Assembly (NCBI RefSeq): GCF_004000765.1
Contig: NZ_BILW01000006.1
Span: 124,001-188,000 of the forward strand
Length of the DNA stretch: 64,000 bases
DNA from: Paenibacillus chondroitinus NBRC 15376
GTDB lineage: Bacteria; Bacillota; Bacilli; Paenibacillales; NBRC-103111
Direction of reading: 5' to 3'
Both the position numbers and the translations under genes were made by a program. This document shows positions 37,349 to 47,143 of the stretch, in pieces (positions within the stretch are counted from its first letter, which is position 1; every line of letters begins with the position of its first letter). Under the pieces are notes generated by a model. That model worked only from the letters and a program-made list of their open reading frames with translations. It was not told where the DNA came from and did no database searches.

Positions 37349-38170
37349 ATGCCTTCCATAATAAAGTATACAGGGCTTTATTTGATCGCGGCCATTCTGC
37401 TGGTTTTTACAGGCTATCCATTTATATATATGATTGCAACTTCTGTGAAAACACAAGAGCTGTTTTTTCAAAGTCCAACTTCTCTCTGGAGCAACTTTGT
37501 GTTTGAAAACTATGCGCTCGTGTTCAAGCTCGGAATCGACCAATATTTTATCAATAGTATATTGATCTCGGTGGTTAGCGTGTTTGCCGTTATTTTATTA
37601 TCGGCTATGGTCAGCTTTCCCTTGTCCCGCATAAGATTCAAGTTGAATCGGCCTATCTACTATGTATTTCTTGCAGGCATGATGATTCCGGTGCATACCA
37701 CATTGATCCCGGTTTATCTTCTTACAAAGGAAATCGGATTATATGATTCGTTGTGGGCGCTATTGGGGCCGTATATTTCATTTAGCCTTCCGGTTTCCAT
37801 CATTATTTTGACACAATTCATCCAGGAAATTCCGCGCGAGCTGGATGAAGCGGCTATTATGGACGGAACCTCGCAGCCGGCATTATTTTGGAAAATCATA
37901 CTGCCACTGCTTGCTCCGGCGCTTGCAACGATAGGGATCTATAATTTTATTCATATATGGAATGAATTTGTTTTTGGCTTGGTGCTTATCACTACACCTG
38001 AAAAAATGACACTGCCGCTCGGTTTACGTGCGTTTTACGGTGAGTTTTCCGTTAACATTCCTGGAATTATGGCTACATTGACACTGGGGACCTTACCGCT
38101 GCTAATCGCTTATTTTCTTTCCCAGGAAAAAGTGGTCAGAGGTTTATCAGCCGGTGCAGTAAAAGGATAA
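37349..38170 (+). CDS. CUT1 sugar permease, UgpE/MsmG type
   Basis: Second membrane subunit, 273 residues. A GTG at 37340 touches AAAGAAAGG, so ATG 37349 at 9 bases is preferred. The EAA loop is LDEAAIMDGTSQPALFWKII, and the C-terminus ends GLSAGAVKG as in relatives. It is followed within 100 bases by a histidine kinase, suggesting that importer and sensor genes are made together. Confidence 0.85.
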   Translation: MPSIIKYTGLYLIAAILLVFTGYPFIYMIATSVKTQELFFQSPTSLWSNFVFENYALVFKLGIDQYFINSILISVVSVFAVILLSAMVSFPLSRIRFKLNRPIYYVFLAGMMIPVHTTLIPVYLLTKEIGLYDSLWALLGPYISFSLPVSIIILTQFIQEIPRELDEAAIMDGTSQPALFWKIILPLLAPALATIGIYNFIHIWNEFVFGLVLITTPEKMTLPLGLRAFYGEFSVNIPGIMATLTLGTLPLLIAYFLSQEKVVRGLSAGAVKG

Positions 38171-38267
38171 GTTTCCGATAGATAAATATATGTTGTTTGC
38201 AAACCATTCCTATGATGTATACTATGGGGTATGGTTCTTTTTGCTAGGAATAAAGGATGTGTTTAGC

Positions 38268-40049
38268 ATGAACAGGATTATAGGCGCCTTGCAATTGAAC
38301 CGGACAAGAGTGCAAATCTTACTTGGCTTCCTGCTGGTTATGATGGTTGTCCTGTCCATTGCAGGCGGATTGGTTTACCGTTCAATATCCGAGTTGTTGG
38401 TCCGCAATGCCGAATCCTACGTAGGGGAAACGACCAAGCAAGCCAGTGCCCGCTTGGATGCGGTGCTTGCACAAGTTGACACGCTTAGCTTGCTGCTGAT
38501 GACGGATGCCCGGATCCAACAGTTATTATACAAAGTTAAACAAGGAGAAACCGTAACGGTTGATCAAAAGCTGTCCGTCCGGCCTATTTTGATCAATTTG
38601 ATGACCTTTTCTGACCTCATTCAGGGCATTGAGCTGTACGCGGGCGATGAGCCGTTTTATCCGTTGGAAAACCAAAATTTATTGGAACGCATCGGCCAGG
38701 AGGCTGCTATTTTCGCCAATTTGAAAGAAGGGCAGCTTGTTTGGGCGGACACAAAGCAAAAGGAGAACGGTCACCTTCTCGCTGTGCGGCAAATCCGGTT
38801 GGAGGATGACTATCTGGCTGGAGGAGGATACATTGTCTTCCGAATCAGCGATTCACTTCTTGACTTTTTTAACACGGAGTTCTCTTCAATCAAGGGAAGC
38901 ACGATGCATTTGTACGACCAGCATCAACAGCTTGTCGCATCCAGCTCTCCCTCGCTGCTGACATCGGTCGATCCGTCCTTATTGCTTAGCCCGGCTCCGC
39001 AGGGCACTCATGCCATCATTAATATACACGGGACGGATTATCTTAAGATTATTCGCCAGTCAACGGAAACCCACTGGTCCATACTCATGCTTGTCCCAGT
39101 AAGAGCGATTACAGAAGGGCTGCTCGTACTCAAGCAGGCTTTGCTTTGGTCGTTAATTGTCGGTGTTGTTTTCTGTCTTCTGCTTTTGTGGATACTTTCC
39201 AGTTTTATTACAAAGCCGATCCGCAGGCTCAGAAATAAAATGCGCATTCCGTTCCTCGGGCTGCCGCATCTGAATGAAGAGGTCTATTTTAATTTTGAAA
39301 TGAATGAGTTGAATATTTCTTATAACAATCTTGTCCGGGAATTGCATCAGCTGGTGCAAACGGTTTACGAAAAGGAACGCCTCAAAAACCAAGCGGAAAT
39401 CAAGATGCTGCAGGCACAAATTCACCCGCATTTTTTGTTCAACACGCTCGAATCGTTATATTGGACATTGATAGATAAACAAGAGGAAGAAGGCGCCCAG
39501 ACGGTTATTGCCTTATCCAAGCTGTTCCGGTATACGATACATGCCGCAGACAAAGATGATTGGGTGAGCTTAACAGACGAAATAGAGCACTGCCAGCGTT
39601 ATATGGAAATTATGAAATACCGCCTCGGCCATCGTCTAAACTGGCAGTTTCATATCGAACCGCTGACCCAAGAAGTAAACGTTCCCAAGCTGTTGATTCA
39701 ACCATTAATAGAAAATGCGATACAGCATGGGATTGAACCGAAGATTGGGAATTCATCGCTGCTTGTCTTGATACGGTCCGTCGAAAAGGATGGGGAAACC
39801 TTGCTAGGTATACAAGTTAAAGATGATGGCGTAGGAATGGAACGGCATGCTCTTGAAGCACTCAAAAACCGATTGGAATCATCCGGCCGGCCGGATACAT
39901 CTTCCAAATCAGGCATTGGCCTCTTAAACGTACAGCAGCGTATTAAGCTTTATTACCGCAATCATTATGGAATTTACATTCAAAGCAGCCCGGAGCAAGG
40001 GACTGTTGTGGATCTATATCTTCCTTACGGAGTTGAACGCGATGTCTGA
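38268..40049 (+). CDS. YesM-type sensor histidine kinase
   Basis: Membrane kinase of 593 residues; ATG 38268 follows AAAGGATG. Membrane segments are near 15-37 and 288-311, flanking an extracellular sensor region. The phospho-accepting box AQIHPHFLFNTLES lies near 384. The ATPase domain (about 455-590) has ENAIQHGIEPK, KDDGVGM and SGIGLLNVQQRI. Its stop overlaps the following regulator start by 8 bases, a tight pairing. The trio continues with a binding protein, so sensing probably involves a bound sugar. Confidence 0.88.
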   Translation: MNRIIGALQLNRTRVQILLGFLLVMMVVLSIAGGLVYRSISELLVRNAESYVGETTKQASARLDAVLAQVDTLSLLLMTDARIQQLLYKVKQGETVTVDQKLSVRPILINLMTFSDLIQGIELYAGDEPFYPLENQNLLERIGQEAAIFANLKEGQLVWADTKQKENGHLLAVRQIRLEDDYLAGGGYIVFRISDSLLDFFNTEFSSIKGSTMHLYDQHQQLVASSSPSLLTSVDPSLLLSPAPQGTHAIINIHGTDYLKIIRQSTETHWSILMLVPVRAITEGLLVLKQALLWSLIVGVVFCLLLLWILSSFITKPIRRLRNKMRIPFLGLPHLNEEVYFNFEMNELNISYNNLVRELHQLVQTVYEKERLKNQAEIKMLQAQIHPHFLFNTLESLYWTLIDKQEEEGAQTVIALSKLFRYTIHAADKDDWVSLTDEIEHCQRYMEIMKYRLGHRLNWQFHIEPLTQEVNVPKLLIQPLIENAIQHGIEPKIGNSSLLVLIRSVEKDGETLLGIQVKDDGVGMERHALEALKNRLESSGRPDTSSKSGIGLLNVQQRIKLYYRNHYGIYIQSSPEQGTVVDLYLPYGVERDV

Positions 40050-40827
40050 ACTTCCTTGTATTCTTATAGCCGAAGACGAGCTGCCTACCCGAAACGGCAT
40101 TATGAAAGCGCTACAAACTTGGTCGGAAGGAAAAATCAATTTGCAAGTGGCGGAAAACGGGATGGAAGCCTTCCACTATCGAAAAACAAATCCAGTGGAT
40201 TTACTGATCACGGATATCCGGATGCCCGGTTTAAACGGGATACAGCTTCTCGAGAGACTGAAGAAGGAAGGCTTGCAGACAAAATCCATTCTGCTTACGG
40301 GGTATGCAGAGTTTGAATATGCCAGAAAAGCGCTGACTCTTGGCGCGGTGAACTATATTCTGAAGCCGGTCGAATTCCAAAATTTAATTTCGGCCGTCGA
40401 GGAAGCCTTTGAAGAGAACAAGCTGTGGAAACGGGTCAACCATGATTCTTCCTTCATTGTACCTCAGGTGCTTAATGATTCGATCCGTAAGTCTTTAGTC
40501 TATATTTCCGCCGAGTTGTGGAATCCGTCTCTTGGGATCAAGGATGTTGCCGAGCATATTCATTTGAACTCCAGTTATGTTTCGGTGTTGTTTAAAGAGG
40601 AAACCGGCTATACGTTCAGTGATTACTTGACCCGGCTGCGGCTCTTCAAAAGTAAGGAATTACTGCTTGGAACCGATATGAAAATATACGAAGTAGCCGA
40701 ACGTACGGGGTTCAGCTCTTCTAAATATTTCGTGAAGGTTTTCCGTGAGGCGGAGCTTTTGACTCCCAAGGAGTTCCGCAATGAACATAAAAAAATGATG
40801 AATAAGAGCGGGTTCGGCCATGAATAG
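40042..40827 (+). CDS. Short AraC-type response regulator
   Basis: Response regulator of 261 residues, short for the YesN group because the long middle domain is missing. ATG 40042 lies within the kinase stop; the longer open frame upstream overlaps the kinase and is rejected. The receiver (1-120) has LIAEDE, acceptor Asp in LLITDIRMPG, and ILKPVE. The AraC double helix-turn-helix covers about 155-255 (VAEHIHLNSSYVSVLFKEE, then VAERTGFSSSKYFVKVF). It is the clear partner of the upstream kinase and likely controls the 35-38 kb importer. Confidence 0.87.
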   Translation: MSELPCILIAEDELPTRNGIMKALQTWSEGKINLQVAENGMEAFHYRKTNPVDLLITDIRMPGLNGIQLLERLKKEGLQTKSILLTGYAEFEYARKALTLGAVNYILKPVEFQNLISAVEEAFEENKLWKRVNHDSSFIVPQVLNDSIRKSLVYISAELWNPSLGIKDVAEHIHLNSSYVSVLFKEETGYTFSDYLTRLRLFKSKELLLGTDMKIYEVAERTGFSSSKYFVKVFREAELLTPKEFRNEHKKMMNKSGFGHE

Positions 40828-42121
40828 AACGCATAAGCTAAACATGTTGATTGCAGCCGTGCTGTTAGTCACTTTATTATTTACTATATACGGCAGGAGG
40901 GATGCTCCTAACGTTTCCCAGTCTCCACCGGCAGCGCCTTCTGTTTCTTCGGCCCCGGTAAAGATTACGTTCTGGAACGTCGAGACCAATGACCTTCGTC
41001 AAGCTTTATTAAATCAAAGCATCCAAGCCTTTAACCAAACTCATAAGGCTGTTCAGATCGTACCTTATTTTTATGAAGTGGAAACTTATAAAGCCAAGCT
41101 TAAACTGTCCATGATTTCTGGAAAAATGCCGGATTTGTTTTATTATTGGACAGGTGAGTCGTTTAAGTATATGGTTGATTCCCAGATTATAGCCGATTTA
41201 ACCGAGAAAATGCAGGAAAAGCCCGCTTTTATGAAACAGTTTTATCCGGAAGCGCTGCAATATGCTACTTATTATGACCGGTTGTATGGGCTGCCACACA
41301 CAACCAGTCATGTCGTGTTCTGGTACAACAAACGAATATTCGCTCAATATGGCATTACGCCTCCGCAAACATGGGATGAATTAATGTCGGCTGCGCAGCA
41401 GTTATTAAATAACGGAATTCCGCCGTTTACCGTCTCCGGCAAGGAAAGATGGCCACTTCTCAATTGGTTCGCTTATTTGTCCAACCGTATGGGAGGCTCG
41501 ACTCCTTTTCAGCATGCAATAAAGAAAACAGGTGACTTTACCGATCCCGCCTTTTTAGAAGGGGCTCAGTTATTTCGCGGCCTGATTACGGCAAAAATGT
41601 TCGTGCCTGGCTTTTTAGGCTTGGACGGGCCGAAGGCCGAGGATATTCTTTTAAAAGGTGAAGCGGCCATGTATTTGCAAGGCGATTGGGTTGCGGAAAA
41701 AATGCTCAGTAATCCGGACATCGGCTATTTCCGCTTTCCGACGGTTCACGGCAAAGGCGATCCTCAAGTCTACTACGGTGGCTATTCCTCAGGCTGGGCC
41801 ATTTCAGCAAACAGTAATCGGGATGCGGCCTTTGAGGTGCTTTCTTCAATGTTTAGCATGGAAGAGAGGAAGAAGGTTGTTGAGGCGAGCGGGCTGCTCT
41901 CTACAGTAAAAGTTATGCCTCTTGATAGAAATAATATGAACCCACTCGTATACGATTTTGTTACCTTTATTGAAAAAGATCCCGTCGATTTTTTCGGTTA
42001 TTATGACCAAGAAATCGATCCCCACAGATCTCAGCTGTTATTGAATGCTGTAGTAACGATGGCCAGCGCGCCTACGATGTCCCAGGAGGAGATTGAGGAT
42101 TTATTGAAACAGATCCGGTAA
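40820..42121 (+). CDS. Membrane-anchored family-1 binding protein, likely sensor component
   Basis: Protein of 433 residues homologous to the transport binding protein at 35018 (ITFWNVETNDLRQALLNQSI, GKMPDLFYYWTG, VFWYNKRIFAQYG). It starts 8 bases inside the regulator gene. The N-terminal hydrophobic segment (about 8-24) is followed by GRRD with no lipobox cysteine, so it is probably an uncleaved anchor. Being coupled to the kinase-regulator pair rather than to permeases suggests that it delivers the sugar signal to the kinase. No clear terminator follows. Confidence 0.83.
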   Translation: MNRTHKLNMLIAAVLLVTLLFTIYGRRDAPNVSQSPPAAPSVSSAPVKITFWNVETNDLRQALLNQSIQAFNQTHKAVQIVPYFYEVETYKAKLKLSMISGKMPDLFYYWTGESFKYMVDSQIIADLTEKMQEKPAFMKQFYPEALQYATYYDRLYGLPHTTSHVVFWYNKRIFAQYGITPPQTWDELMSAAQQLLNNGIPPFTVSGKERWPLLNWFAYLSNRMGGSTPFQHAIKKTGDFTDPAFLEGAQLFRGLITAKMFVPGFLGLDGPKAEDILLKGEAAMYLQGDWVAEKMLSNPDIGYFRFPTVHGKGDPQVYYGGYSSGWAISANSNRDAAFEVLSSMFSMEERKKVVEASGLLSTVKVMPLDRNNMNPLVYDFVTFIEKDPVDFFGYYDQEIDPHRSQLLLNAVVTMASAPTMSQEEIEDLLKQIR

Positions 42122-42161
42122 TCTGTATGGCATTTAAACCCAATATGTCGAAAATGAATAT

Positions 42162-42458
42162 TTGTTATATGGACAAGTAAGCATTAACGAAATCAAGATA
42201 CTTAAATGGTTCTTTGACCAATTATCGGATCTCGATGTAACGCTTCACTATGTTGTGCTGTACGCGAAACCAGACACTCTTACCGCTCGACTTCATCAGC
42301 GAGGAGATGCGCAATATATCCACCGCTCGCTCTTCCTTCGGAATAAGTTGATGGCTTCACCGGTTAATGAGCCATTCCTGCTAGACACCGATGGTAAGAA
42401 GCCGGATGAGCTTGCTGAAGAAATCATAAAAAATGCCGTATTTCGGATACAGGGTTAG
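42162..42458 (+). pseudogene. C-terminal fragment of a P-loop kinase-like gene
   Basis: The 98-codon frame has no ribosome site and only a TTG start. Its residues (LHYVVLYAKPDTLTARLHQRG, then EPFLLDTDGKKPDELAEEI) resemble the end of small P-loop sugar or nucleotide kinases, but the P-loop half is missing. It is probably a relic. Confidence 0.4.
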
Positions 42459-42652
42459 AATAATTATTGGTACGCTTAATGCGCTAGTAAAGGCTGAAAG
42501 CTCGGATAACAAAGTAGGTGAAGATTCCTCCGCAAGCTGCTTCGCGGACTTCAAGCTGGCTATGGCTTTATTGTGTACCGCATTATGCGCGATAACCAGC
42601 TTGATTTTGTATGTGTATTTGAATTGGAGAAAAGAGTGATTTAATTCATTGG

Positions 42653-42814
42653 CTATTTCAACACCTCCCATACCGTCAAAGGAGGAAAACAGGCTGCGAG
42701 GAGTAGAATAAAAGCTCCTGCAGTCTTATTTCCATTTTGCCATGTTAATTTGGCGTAAATGAATGTGTAGTAAGTTAAATAGAGACAAATCGCAACCGTT
42801 ATGAATGAAATCAT
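42653..42814 (-). CDS. 53-residue two-pass membrane protein in the ger operon
   Basis: A short gene immediately after gerC: ATG 42814 is 3 bases after the gerC stop, behind AGGAGG. The protein has two hydrophobic segments, about 1-22 (FITVAICLYLTYYTFIY) and 32-49 (AGAFILLLAACFPPLTVW), separated by a polar WQNGNK turn. Small two-pass proteins called D subunits occur in some Bacillus germinant-receptor operons and tune receptor function. Size, membrane pattern and position fit that class. Sequence homology could not be tested. Confidence 0.65.
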   Translation of the reverse strand: MISFITVAICLYLTYYTFIYAKLTWQNGNKTAGAFILLLAACFPPLTVWEVLK

Positions 42815-42817
42815 GCG

Positions 42818-44044
42818 TTAATCCTCCTGCTCGATCCGTTGAGGGGCCATTTGTTTACCGAAGCTTTCAATTTTGAGATCATACTTAATATTAACGCTGG
42901 CTTCCGTAAATTTCTTTTCCCAATCGTATTGCTCAAATTCATCCATCGTCCAGAATTGTTTCCTTGCTTCGAGGTACCAAATAAAGGGCTCTCCTTGATA
43001 GTTCTTCTGGCATTTGGCAACGATACGCTTCGAAGTATTTTCTAACTCTTCCTTAACGGCTTGTTTCAGCAATTTCTGATTGTTAAGGTCTGAAACGTAG
43101 TTGACTAAGCTGGGAATGGACAATATTTGCAAGGTAATGGGAATCTCTACATCAACCTCGGGAGGATCTTTTTTAACATTTATCTTAATTTTGCTATTCT
43201 TTTCTTTTATTAAACGGAGCGTTATCCGGTAGTTACGGTTTTGTGGATCCGGAAACGATGACACAAAATTGTGGGCGAGTGCCTTCTTCCTAAGCAGAAG
43301 GGCGTGCCGCGTCTCTTCCCCAGTCAATGTGCCGATCATGAGCCCGTTTCTTATAACGGCAGAACCCATAATTTGAACCGGATCACCGGCTTTTTGTGGA
43401 ATTTCACCTGCTTTATAACTATCTTCATCCTTAGAGGACTGGGCAGCAAGACGCTCCGTCGTGCCATAAATGGCGAGAAACAACTCACCATGCACTCTCT
43501 GCATGTACCGATTAAGGGTTGCATAAGGTACGTGGGCGGTATCTCGCCATCTTTGTTGCATGAACGCATAGTACTTGTGAGGACGCGTCTCCAGTTTGGG
43601 CTTGTTTTTGTGAATGAACTGAGAGGATTTCTCCCGGGATACCACGATATTGATCTCTCGTCGCAATTCAGGATCGCGCATGGAATAGCCCAGAACGTTT
43701 GCTAATAGGTTGGATTTAGCCATCTCTTCCGAGATCACAAGTGTCCGCAGGTGGGCAAAGCTTAGTTTGCGAGTGACTACGCTATTGGCTAGTTCTTTCG
43801 CGGCTAGGATATCTGATGCTGAAAAGGTGATCGTATCACTCGGCGGTTCATTGGGGGCATTCCCTTTGTCCGTGGAGCCAACTTGCGGATTCGCGATTTG
43901 AAAGGTGACATTCACATTATTGTCTTTGGCGGTATCCAGACCAAGTACGACGACATACGCTTGTTCCTCCAGCTCCAGCTTATCCCAACAGCCGCTAAGC
44001 AGCAGAGCCATAGGAATGAGGATGAGGGCTGCCTTAAATTTCAT
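42818..44044 (-). CDS. gerC: Spore germination lipoprotein, GerC family
   Basis: Lipoprotein C-subunit of a germinant receptor in the spore inner membrane, 408 residues. ATG 44044 gives a proper signal peptide with lipobox LSGC (Cys19), followed by the family hallmark WDKLELEEQAYVVVLGLD. An upstream extension lacks these features. The gene overlaps gerB by 11 bases. Its length is normal for the family and no break is seen. Confidence 0.92.
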   Translation of the reverse strand: MKFKAALILIPMALLLSGCWDKLELEEQAYVVVLGLDTAKDNNVNVTFQIANPQVGSTDKGNAPNEPPSDTITFSASDILAAKELANSVVTRKLSFAHLRTLVISEEMAKSNLLANVLGYSMRDPELRREINIVVSREKSSQFIHKNKPKLETRPHKYYAFMQQRWRDTAHVPYATLNRYMQRVHGELFLAIYGTTERLAAQSSKDEDSYKAGEIPQKAGDPVQIMGSAVIRNGLMIGTLTGEETRHALLLRKKALAHNFVSSFPDPQNRNYRITLRLIKEKNSKIKINVKKDPPEVDVEIPITLQILSIPSLVNYVSDLNNQKLLKQAVKEELENTSKRIVAKCQKNYQGEPFIWYLEARKQFWTMDEFEQYDWEKKFTEASVNIKYDLKIESFGKQMAPQRIEQED

Positions 44045-45131
44045 TGTTGTGAAGTTTTCCTTTCCATCTGTCCAAGGCCCAGAGCACAAAGGGGAGCGTG
44101 AGTAAGAGTAAAGAGGATCCTTGAAGCAGTATTTCCCTAAACGATGTGGAGACGACGATGTTATCGGGCAATAAGCCGGTTAAAAACGCAAGACCACTTA
44201 AGGGCAGCAAAAGCGGCTCAAATTCATCGAGCTGGACTGATCTGGCGAACATCACAGCACATAGGTACAACAGGATGGAAAAGTGGAGTACCGTGCTGAT
44301 GATCCAAAATCCAAAAAAGAGAGCTTCTACGTTTGTAATCATTTGCCCAACGGCGGCTGTTCTTGCTAATTGATGAAAAGGGTAGACCATATGACTCACG
44401 GCAGGGTAATCGAATACAAGCACGAACAGAGCGGTAAAAAAGGCGATCTGTACACCGGAGAAACTAAAACCCACTAAGGCGGAAAATCGAAAGTCCTCAT
44501 AAGATTTAGCAAAGCAGGCAAAGCAAGTCATCAAGATGGCTTCTCCGAAGATGGAGTTATGAGTCGTACCCTTGATGAATACTTGCTTTAAACCAGGACC
44601 GGCAATGGGAAATAGTTGTGCCCAATTCATTTCTTGAATAACAAATAAAATCAGGAAAATCACAATGATTTGAATATAGGGGAAGATGAGCCAAGCGGAT
44701 CTCCCTAAAGTCTCGAAGCCGCGATTTGCAACAAAATAGCAGACGGCAATCAGTGTTAGCAGCAGATAAAAGAGCGGAGTTCTCGGGTAGTACATGCTGT
44801 TCACAATATCTACGTAGTTGCGTGTATTCAAAATGGTTGCCGCAAACATGATGAGAAATAATATAAGCCCGACCGCGGCACCTACATATTTCCCCATCAA
44901 GGTATGGAGAAGCTCAATTAATCCTTGACCAGGATGTTTGCTTAATAGTCGAAGCAGAACCAATAATGGCATGCTCACGATAAGGCACGAGATGATCGGG
45001 ATCATCCACGCTGCATTTTTTCCATAGCTAAAAAATAGATCTGGCGTTGTATCAGAAAATTTGATCCCAATTGCGAACAAGACAACAGAGAGGAACTCTC
45101 TTTTACCCAACTTTCCGTCCGAGAGCTTCAT
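44034..45131 (-). CDS. gerB: Spore germination permease, GerB family
   Basis: B-subunit of the germinant receptor, 365 residues with about ten hydrophobic segments of the APC-transporter-like fold. It is thought to bind the germinant amino acid or sugar. The family opening (KREFLSVVLFAIGIKFSDTT) is present. Start and gerA stop overlap by 4 bases (ATGA type), so the two are translationally coupled. Confidence 0.92.
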   Translation of the reverse strand: MKLSDGKLGKREFLSVVLFAIGIKFSDTTPDLFFSYGKNAAWMIPIISCLIVSMPLLVLLRLLSKHPGQGLIELLHTLMGKYVGAAVGLILFLIMFAATILNTRNYVDIVNSMYYPRTPLFYLLLTLIAVCYFVANRGFETLGRSAWLIFPYIQIIVIFLILFVIQEMNWAQLFPIAGPGLKQVFIKGTTHNSIFGEAILMTCFACFAKSYEDFRFSALVGFSFSGVQIAFFTALFVLVFDYPAVSHMVYPFHQLARTAAVGQMITNVEALFFGFWIISTVLHFSILLYLCAVMFARSVQLDEFEPLLLPLSGLAFLTGLLPDNIVVSTSFREILLQGSSLLLLTLPFVLWALDRWKGKLHNNEI

Positions 45132-46681
45132 TGACGCGAATTCCCCTTTGGTTTATTTCCTCTTACCCGATTGTTGGATTTGGCCGTTGCTGGACGAAGC
45201 CACATTTTCCATACGGGCGGTCGTGTAATTAAATCATTCGATGAGCGCGTATAAGGAGCGAGCGGCGATAGGAAAGGAACGTCGAATGATTTCAAAGATA
45301 CGAGATAAGCAAGCAGAGAGATTAGAAATAGCGCCATCCCATAGAAGCCAAGAAGGGCTGAAATTAAGAGCACTACAAAGCGCAACACGCGCACGCCGAA
45401 ATTAAAGTTAATTTCGGGAATTGCGAAAGAGGACAAGCCTGTTAGTGCAACTACAATGACCAAGATCGGGCTGATAATGTTGGCGTCCACAGCTGCTTGG
45501 CCAAGAATTAATGCTCCGACGATACCAATTGTAGGCCCCATGACAGTAGGGATCCGTATGCCAGCCTCGCGAACTAATTCGAACGCGATTTCCATGATGA
45601 GCACCTCCAATAACGCGGGAAAGGGTACCCTCTCCCGCGTAGCGGCAATGGCCAATAATAAATCCGTATGGATCATTTCTTCATGAAAGGTACTTACGGC
45701 TACATAGAAAGAGGGAAGCAACAGGGCGACCATAATGGCCAAAAGGCGTACCAAGCGAATAAAATTGCCATAAGCCCATCGAGTATACATATCTTCAGCC
45801 GTTTGGAACAACGCCCAGAAGGTAACCGGTACAACTAACGCGTAAGGAGCGTTTTCCATTAAGATTGCAATGTGTCCATCCAAAATAAACGAGCATGCGC
45901 GATCAGGGCGCTCAGTTATGATCGTAGAGGGGACGATTGAATAAGGTCTTTCCTCAATATGCTGCGCCAAGATGGATAACGTTTGAACAGAATTACCTCC
46001 AACCTGGGTAATCCGATCTTTGACTTTAAGAACCAGATCGGGGTTCGCGACATCCTTCAAATAGACAAGTGAGAGCGGATTTTTTGAACGTTCATCGATG
46101 ACAACCGTTTCGAAGATCAGATTCTCATTCTTGATATGTTTCCTAAGCAAAGAACGGTTCGTATAGGCGGATTCAACAAACGCTTCCTTTGGTCCGATAA
46201 GGACATTTTCGTTTTGAGGGGGAGAAATCGAGCGTGTTTCAAACCCAGGGGTATCCATGCTTAAAGCTTCAGATGACCCCTCAAACAAGATTAAGGTGTT
46301 TCCGTTAAATAAAGAATTCAAGCAATCGCGAAAGTCATGCAAGGGATATCCCGTTGCTGTCGTCAGCGCTCCTCTCAGAAGACTTTTGGACAGATCATCC
46401 AAAGAAGGCAGGACGAGCGAGGGATCGAGTAAAGGCTCAATGATGTGCTTTTCAATGGTATGGGTATGGGCTGTCCCTTCGATAAAAAAGATCACTGCTT
46501 CGCTATTCAGAACAGGGATGTAAATTTCCCGCACTTTTAATGAATTGTTCTCGGGATACGAGAAGGCTTCTTTAAAAGCATTAACGTTAACGGATAAATC
46601 CGAGGATAGCGAATGGAAAACATTTTCCTCTCGGTTCTGTGCATGATGTTTTTGCTGCAGTAATTTATTTAAAAAGTTCAT
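45128..46681 (-). CDS. gerA: Spore germination protein, GerA family
   Basis: A-subunit of the germinant receptor, 517 residues. The N-terminal soluble region (about 1-280) is followed by the membrane region with conserved TRWAYGNFIRLVRLLAIMVA, LLAIAATRERVPFPALLE and GIVGALILGQAAV. It leads the gerA-gerB-gerC operon expressed in the forespore. The signal that this receptor recognises cannot be read from sequence. Confidence 0.93.
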   Translation of the reverse strand: MNFLNKLLQQKHHAQNREENVFHSLSSDLSVNVNAFKEAFSYPENNSLKVREIYIPVLNSEAVIFFIEGTAHTHTIEKHIIEPLLDPSLVLPSLDDLSKSLLRGALTTATGYPLHDFRDCLNSLFNGNTLILFEGSSEALSMDTPGFETRSISPPQNENVLIGPKEAFVESAYTNRSLLRKHIKNENLIFETVVIDERSKNPLSLVYLKDVANPDLVLKVKDRITQVGGNSVQTLSILAQHIEERPYSIVPSTIITERPDRACSFILDGHIAILMENAPYALVVPVTFWALFQTAEDMYTRWAYGNFIRLVRLLAIMVALLLPSFYVAVSTFHEEMIHTDLLLAIAATRERVPFPALLEVLIMEIAFELVREAGIRIPTVMGPTIGIVGALILGQAAVDANIISPILVIVVALTGLSSFAIPEINFNFGVRVLRFVVLLISALLGFYGMALFLISLLAYLVSLKSFDVPFLSPLAPYTRSSNDLITRPPVWKMWLRPATAKSNNRVRGNKPKGNSRQ

Positions 46682-47143
46682 ACATCCTTGGCTCCAAACA
46701 TTCGTTGGTTTGGATATTTTGCCCAGTAAAGGATTCGCTATGCGTGAAGGGGGAGGAACCTGCGATCAAATTGCTAAAAAGCTGATGTCTACTTAAAAAA
46801 GCCGGATGTGATTATAGACGGTTACTCCAAAAATAGCTGCGATTAAGTAACGACCTCATCGACATATGGGAGGAGTTCATACCCAATGAAGGTAGCAGTG
46901 AAACATTGAACTTTGCATATAATCTACCTCTTATTCACTAATGACAACGTTATAGGTAAAGGATATTTGTTTTATATAGGGAGGACTGACATGAGAAAAT
47001 ATATTTCCAATCGCTCTATCATTGACACTGAATGGTCATACTTTTCGAGGAAAATAACTACTTCGGGCCATTCGACTAAACACATAAAATGCGATAATAG
47101 CTACAGGCATAGGTTTTAAGGTTCCATAAAGGGGTGTGGAGCG
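46682..47143 (+). other. 462-base gap upstream of gerA and a broken regulator
   Basis: A 42-codon frame from ATG 46991 behind GGGAGGA (MRKYISNRSIIDTEW) resembles nothing known to me. A forespore promoter for gerA should lie on the minus strand near 46690-46760 but cannot be fixed by eye. Confidence 0.35.

Noticed and set aside
43271-43705. 144-codon plus-strand frame opposite gerC
   Set aside because: It lies entirely antisense to a well-supported gerC and has no matching family or ribosome site.
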